From Microcaldota archaeon (GTDB taxonomy: Archaea > Micrarchaeota > Micrarchaeia > Micrarchaeales > Micrarchaeaceae), in contig JAJZJM010000001.1 of the NCBI GenBank assembly GCA_021810105.1, positions 224,500-288,499 on the forward strand: 64,000 bases of DNA, read 5' to 3'. Both the position numbers and the translations under genes were made by a program. Below are positions 60,778 through 64,000 of the stretch, piece after piece. The notes beneath the pieces were generated by a model that saw only the letters and a list, made by a program, of their open reading frames with translations, did no database searches and was not told the DNA's origin. The first letter of the stretch is position 1, and every line of letters starts with the position of its first letter.

Positions 60778-61485
60778 CTATGGGAATACAGGACCATAGA
60801 ATGGCTGTGATGCCAGGCTGCTTAGCACTGCACTGCTGAATATTATGCCTATTATCAGCACAAGCACCAAAGTTGCAAGGTAGACTAGGAATACCTCGCT
60901 TCTTGAGACTTTCTGCTGGTTCGAGAGAGCTATAACAGCGATAACAAAGCCCCATACTGTTATTATCGGGAGCATTATGTAGCTCAAGCCTGGTATGAAA
61001 AGCAACCAGTAAAGTATTAGTGCTGGAAGCGCACCGAACATGACCCCAGTAAATGTGCTGTGTATGTCTCTTCTGAAGGTCCTAAGGAAGAACCTGCCTA
61101 TTAGCTGGTAGACCAATGAGTCAATGAACATTGCTATTGGCGGTATTATGAGCAGGAAGAGCACGTCCGCAAGGAAGACAGATGCTACCACTCCTATCAA
61201 TGGCGCTAGCGCACCTATGAATCCGTCAAAGACTGTGAAGTATCTGGCTGGAGCGCAGCTCAGGCTTGCTATCTGGCTGGATGAATACATACAATTTGTG
61301 CTTACAGCAAGCGTGCCGTATAGCAGCGATCCTACAACCAAGAATAGTATAAATGGTATTATGCTTACAGAATAATAGAGCCTAAGTGCGCTGCCTATCG
61401 AATAGTTTCCCTGCGTATCCTTTCCCGGATGTATTATAGATCCAAAACCTTTCTTCAAATCTTCACGGAACTTTGATCGCGCCAC
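60778..61485 (-). CDS. Yip1-domain membrane protein
   Basis: A 235-residue protein with a cytoplasmic basic start and five or six transmembrane helices. LRLYYSVSIIPFILFLVVG, DSLVYQLIGRFF and GALPALILYWLLFIPGLSY fit the Yip1 family. Function in archaea is unknown. One outside loop has two Cys. Confidence 0.8.
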   Translation of the reverse strand: MARSKFREDLKKGFGSIIHPGKDTQGNYSIGSALRLYYSVSIIPFILFLVVGSLLYGTLAVSTNCMYSSSQIASLSCAPARYFTVFDGFIGALAPLIGVVASVFLADVLFLLIIPPIAMFIDSLVYQLIGRFFLRTFRRDIHSTFTGVMFGALPALILYWLLFIPGLSYIMLPIITVWGFVIAVIALSNQQKVSRSEVFLVYLATLVLVLIIGIIFSSAVLSSLASQPFYGPVFP

Positions 61486-61576
61486 ATTATCACGGATAAT
61501 ACTTCATAAGAAAGCTTTAAATTATTATCTATAATGCTGGATGGACTAGAGGAACTGCTCCTACACAGTTACCAGA

Positions 61577-61846
61577 TTATTTTTTGTAGGAATAGTGGCT
61601 CATCGCCTGTTGGCATGCTATGCCCCTCTTTGCCATATATTTCATCAAGTCGGTTGGCTCTTTGTCTTTGCATGCGCCAGCCTTGACTATAAAACCATAG
61701 TCTCCCTCCGTAACTATTACCTCCTCTACAGGTTTTATTGAGAGAAGCTCTGATGCGAGCGCATCTGCATCCATATTAGATTTTGGAGAAAGAAGATAGA
61801 ACTTGCATTTTGCGCTCTTTCGCGTGCCTTTTGGGGTCATGCTCAT
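61577..61846 (-). CDS. Small protein with Lrp ligand-domain-like fold
   Basis: An 89-residue protein: CKFYLLSPKSNMDADALASE, IKPVEEVIVTEGDYGFIVKA then a helix. The strand-helix-strand-strand pattern resembles stand-alone RAM domains of Lrp/AsnC proteins, but it has no DNA-binding part. It might modulate the Lrp-like regulator at 62244. This is an inference from the fold. Confidence 0.6.
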   Translation of the reverse strand: MSMTPKGTRKSAKCKFYLLSPKSNMDADALASELLSIKPVEEVIVTEGDYGFIVKAGACKDKEPTDLMKYMAKRGIACQQAMSHYSYKK

Positions 61847-61851
61847 CCCGT

Positions 61852-62061
61852 TTAAAGTTCAGCAGGTGTAAAAACAATGCTCTTCACTGAAACATCTGTT
61901 GGGGTATGAGAAGGTGATGGGGGCACAAGGAAAAAGATTCCGTTTAGATGTATTCTTACATTGCGCAGAGATCCATCCTTTCTTTTGAGAGGGAAAATGA
62001 AGGAATCGCTGTAATTAAGCTGAAGATGCTTTTCTCTGGTATTGTTTTTCCAAGCCACCAT
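61852..62061 (-). CDS. Small uncharacterised protein
   Basis: A 69-residue protein from the ATG at 62061 (MVAWKNNTREKHLQLNYSDS); the longer frame to 62121 passes through the promoter-like AT-rich region. It is strand-rich with a Pro-rich LVPPSPSHTP turn. It is followed by the RAM-like gene after 5 bases. GGTGGGATGG lies just upstream of the start. Confidence 0.55.
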   Translation of the reverse strand: MVAWKNNTREKHLQLNYSDSFIFPLKRKDGSLRNVRIHLNGIFFLVPPSPSHTPTDVSVKSIVFTPAEL

Positions 62062-62166
62062 CCCACCACGAATTATCTTTATGATTGAACTTATATAAAT
62101 ATAAATCATAGGATAGAGCAATTTTAAGAGTTTTGAGTATAGAGAATGAAGAAATATTATTCTATT

Positions 62167-62191
62167 TTGATTATTTTATAAAATAAATCAA
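62167..62191. promoter_or_regulatory. AT-rich near-palindrome, possible operator
   Basis: TTGATTATTTTAT and AAAATAAATCAA form an inverted repeat centred about 65 bases before the Lrp-like gene. The region 62122-62243 is more than 85 percent A+T and contains the TATA box CTTTAAATATAT (62222-62233). Autoregulation is plausible. Confidence 0.45.
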
Positions 62192-62243
62192 GAATAAAAA
62201 AATAAATAATAATCTATTTATATCTTTAAATATATAAAATACT

Positions 62244-63581
62244 ATGCAGACTTTACCTAAAGAGATATCAGAGAGGTTTGAGAGACTTAAGAAGGAGAGG
62301 AAGAACAGGCTGGTTCTCTCTCTGATAAAGGGCAGGTTCTGCGTGTATGAATACAAATACGTATTTGACACTAAAAAACAGAGGAAACGAACAGTCTCTT
62401 TCTATATAGGGGCGATAAGCGGTGATGGTGAATTCAGGGAGGCGCTGCATAGGAAGCCGTCCACCAAGGTAAGCAGCATAAATCTTCATATACGTGCAAT
62501 AGAAGAGGAGGGCTCAGGTAAAGAAGCGCACACTTTGGTGCATCCAGACAGCCTAGACAGAGAGATATTGACGGAATTGAGCATGGATTCCAGGATGTCT
62601 GTAAATGAGATTGCAAAGAGACTGGGGATAAGCCAGAGCACAGCAGGCCATAGGATAAGGGAGCTTGTAAAGAATTATGGGGTAAGGAAGACTATAGAGA
62701 TATACCCTGAGAGGTTCGGTTTTACAAGGTATTATGCTGTTGTTAGATTCTTAGGGACTAGGCCAGATAATGAAGCAATGAAAAAAATATTCGAGAATGA
62801 GCCGAGGGTGCAACTTGCTGCTGCGATGCATGGCAGGTATGGTCTCTTCATATACATAATAGCGGAAAGCACTCTCAAACTAGAAGATATAATATACGGA
62901 TTCAGGTCGCAGGCAGTCTTCAAAGGCTGCCCTGCGATATGGAATGTCGGATATATGCTTGAAGGCTATGGTTTCATACCTCTAAGAGAAAGCTTTTTCG
63001 ACCTTCTTAATGAGAGAGTGTGGAGAAAGACAAAGGAGACAAGAAGAAAACTGGAGAACCAACTTCTGCCTAGCGAGTATGCCGTAATGAAGGAGATGAG
63101 CGCAGATGCTGGAATAGAATTTGCAAATATAGACAGGGATCACAACCTAAACAGCGGAAGCGCGCAGTACACGTATTACAGACTTATGGAAAAGAAGTTG
63201 TTGGAAAGGTCAACAATAACAATGACAGCCCCAAAGTCCAGGTACTGCTGCTTGATATATGCACAGCAGAGAGACATAAGCGCATTCAATTCTACAAGGA
63301 TAAACTTCCTAAGAAAGATAATTGAAGAAACAGATTATCCCACAAACAGGCACATATTCTATGGAGATGTATCAGCAGCTTATGGTGGCATATTCATAAC
63401 TCCGATCTATGATGAAGATCCTGAAAGCGTAAAAAAAGGGCTGACTGAAGGAGTAGGAGGAATAAAAACAAGCCTGTCAATAATAACAAGCATATTGGTA
63501 GGAGAATTAGGATTTAGAAGATTTGATAATGAATATTCACTACAGATAAGTCTCTTAAGCCGAGCTATAAATAATAAATAG
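62244..63581 (+). CDS. Large Lrp/AsnC-type regulator
   Basis: A 445-residue protein. After a unique N-terminal 95 residues, LDREILTELSMDSRMSVNEIAK then RLGISQSTAGHRIRELVKN is an Lrp-type helix-turn-helix, followed by a RAM-like domain. The C-terminal half repeats this plan loosely (LLPSEYAVMKEMSADAGIEF as second possible HTH). Normal Lrp proteins have about 150 residues, so this looks like a duplication with extensions. It converges on the micro-frame array 24 bases away. Confidence 0.8.
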   Translation: MQTLPKEISERFERLKKERKNRLVLSLIKGRFCVYEYKYVFDTKKQRKRTVSFYIGAISGDGEFREALHRKPSTKVSSINLHIRAIEEEGSGKEAHTLVHPDSLDREILTELSMDSRMSVNEIAKRLGISQSTAGHRIRELVKNYGVRKTIEIYPERFGFTRYYAVVRFLGTRPDNEAMKKIFENEPRVQLAAAMHGRYGLFIYIIAESTLKLEDIIYGFRSQAVFKGCPAIWNVGYMLEGYGFIPLRESFFDLLNERVWRKTKETRRKLENQLLPSEYAVMKEMSADAGIEFANIDRDHNLNSGSAQYTYYRLMEKKLLERSTITMTAPKSRYCCLIYAQQRDISAFNSTRINFLRKIIEETDYPTNRHIFYGDVSAAYGGIFITPIYDEDPESVKKGLTEGVGGIKTSLSIITSILVGELGFRRFDNEYSLQISLLSRAINNK

Positions 63582-63604
63582 AGTAATAAGTAATTTTAAT
63601 TATT

Positions 63605-63634
63605 TTATGTACCTCCGCCGCCTCCTCCGCCCAT
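63605..63634 (-). CDS. Glycine-rich micro-frame E: MGGGGGGGT
   Basis: Fifth and last frame of the array in transcription order. Codons: ATG GGC GGA GGA GGC GGC GGA GGT ACA TAA. GGTGA lies 5 bases before the ATG. See the array entry for the shared context. Confidence 0.5.
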   Translation of the reverse strand: MGGGGGGGT

Positions 63635-63674
63635 GTTTTCACCATTTTATTTTTTTAACATAATTCCTTAAGTT

Positions 63675-63704
63675 TTATGTACCTCCGCCGCCTCCTCCGC
63701 TCAT
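63675..63704 (-). CDS. Glycine-rich micro-frame D: MSGGGGGGT
   Basis: Fourth frame. Codons: ATG AGC GGA GGA GGC GGC GGA GGT ACA TAA. It differs from frame E only by AGC for GGC at codon 2. Confidence 0.5.
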   Translation of the reverse strand: MSGGGGGGT

Positions 63705-63725
63705 GTTTTCACCATTTTATTTTAA

Positions 63726-63755
63726 TTACGTTTTGCCTCCTTCTCCTCCGCCCAT
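63726..63755 (-). CDS. Glycine-rich micro-frame C: MGGGEGGKT
   Basis: Third frame. Codons: ATG GGC GGA GGA GAA GGA GGC AAA ACG TAA. Against frame E it has three synonymous and two amino-acid changes with the length kept. Confidence 0.5.
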   Translation of the reverse strand: MGGGEGGKT

Positions 63756-63795
63756 GTTTTCACCATTTTATTTTTTTAACATAATTCCTTAAGTT

Positions 63796-63825
63796 TTATG
63801 TTGTTCCTCCTTCTCCTCCGCTCAT
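63796..63825 (-). CDS. Glycine-rich micro-frame B: MSGGEGGTT
   Basis: Second frame. Codons: ATG AGC GGA GGA GAA GGA GGA ACA ACA TAA. It differs from frame A by two synonymous changes and Lys to Thr at residue 8. Confidence 0.5.
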   Translation of the reverse strand: MSGGEGGTT

Positions 63826-63846
63826 GTTTTCACCATTTTATTTTAA

Positions 63847-63876
63847 TTACGTTTTGCCTCCTTCTCCTCCGCTCAT
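63847..63876 (-). CDS. Glycine-rich micro-frame A: MSGGEGGKT
   Basis: First frame after the promoter. Codons: ATG AGC GGA GGA GAA GGA GGC AAA ACG TAA. GGTGA is at 63881-63885 on the minus strand, within a predicted leader of about 14 bases. Confidence 0.52.
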   Translation of the reverse strand: MSGGEGGKT

Positions 63877-63908
63877 GTTTTCACCATTTTATTTTGCATC
63901 TCTGCCAA

Positions 63909-63920
63909 GGTTTAAATACC
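63909..63920 (-). promoter_or_regulatory. TATA box of the micro-frame array
   Basis: GGTATTTAAACC on the minus strand. Transcription would begin near 63890, directly before the first ribosome binding site. Confidence 0.6.
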
Positions 63921-64000
63921 CATCATATTACTTTGTTTACCTGAAGTTCATCCATTTTTTGGCACCTGTACTTCCTTGTTTGAAGGCCTCCAACTATCTA

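Larger units (their letters stand above)
63605..63920 (-). repeat. Tandem array of five micro-frames with one promoter
   Basis: Five repeats, starts at 63876, 63825, 63755, 63704 and 63634, spaced 51, 70, 51 and 70 bases (a 121-base higher-order unit). Every repeat carries AAAATGGTGAAAACATG, that is a GGTGA ribosome binding site 5 bases from an ATG, then eight Gly-rich codons and TAA. A TATA box at 63909-63920 lies about 25 bases before the first unit. The flanks are identical in all five while the coding parts vary, in part synonymously. The rest of 63921-64000 shows nothing I can assign. Confidence 0.85.

Noticed and set aside
63600..63900. CRISPR array
   Set aside because: Repeats recur at 51 and 70 bases, but the stretches between them are themselves repeated, not unique spacers, and no cas genes are nearby.
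63921..64000. End of a gene entering from the right edge
   Set aside because: A short run without stops on the minus strand is closed by TAG at 63998-64000, and other frames give only 16 residues; this is too little to call.

Overview
The window looks like a chromosomal segment of a small-genome archaeon, most likely a DPANN lineage near Micrarchaeota (ARMAN-type). That placement is inferred from gene content and was not tested by a search. Archaeal markers are an archaeal proteasome/exosome superoperon (Rpp30, Pop5, PsmA, SBDS, Rrp4, Rrp41, Rrp42, eL43, RpoP), aIF2-beta, aIF1A, Orc1/Cdc6, family B DNA polymerase, a histone, eL41, an archaeal SRP RNA, a C/D box sRNA, an intron-containing tRNA, TATA boxes about 25 bases before starts, and GGTGA-type ribosome binding sites. 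The repeated class III signal peptides carrying QSAMEYLMTYGWAILI fit ARMAN-like archaea. Coding DNA favours ATA, AGA and AGG codons.

Layout. 1-1360: end of a radical SAM protein (probable tetraether lipid synthase) and an HMA-like partner. 1364-3260: two surface pseudopilin-like genes. 3301-7184: pheS-pheT and a membrane protein. 7344-11153: small SecB-like protein, PolB, methionine aminopeptidase. 11160-12966: IS200/IS605 element with tnpA, a small membrane passenger and tnpB. 13057-20114: major pilin candidate, GDH, NUDIX, a PD-(D/E)xK nuclease-like protein, aquaporin, a 1000-residue surface protein and tRNA-Ser. 20117-22353: MOSC protein, SRP RNA, aIF2-beta, aIF1A. 22446-29102: Orc1/Cdc6 and the exosome/proteasome superoperon, interrupted by an orphan IS end. 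29109-33707: PRC-barrel, zinc protein, histone, C/D sRNA, thioredoxin, HisS, a surface protein and eL41. 33720-37215: surface protein, SecY, V4R protein. 37249-38566: tnpB-only element. 38589-45867: thiol-redox pair, TatD, tRNA-Arg, DRG GTPase, SRP54, glycosyltransferase, a one-repeat TBP. 45968-54876: geranylgeranyl reductase and the complex I genes nuoH to nuoN. 54936-63581: surface proteins with a winged-helix protein, acylphosphatase, CDP-alcohol phosphatidyltransferase, Yip1 protein and a large Lrp-like regulator. 63605-63920: an unusual tandem array.

Themes. SRP RNA, SRP54 and SecY supply secretion for many N-glycosylation-rich surface proteins. The lipid genes (tetraether synthase-like, geranylgeranyl reductase, phosphatidyltransferase) fit archaeal membrane synthesis. 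Complex I is represented only by its membrane arm and NuoI.

The most striking unexplained structures are these. (1) Five tandem glycine-rich micro-reading frames at the right edge, each with its own ribosome binding site behind one promoter. (2) Five surface proteins whose LamG-like domain appears circularly permuted, with its first strands at the C-terminus, and whose ends are conserved around a divergent middle. (3) A single-repeat TBP. (4) A free-standing copy of a TnpB-element right end with no transposase gene.
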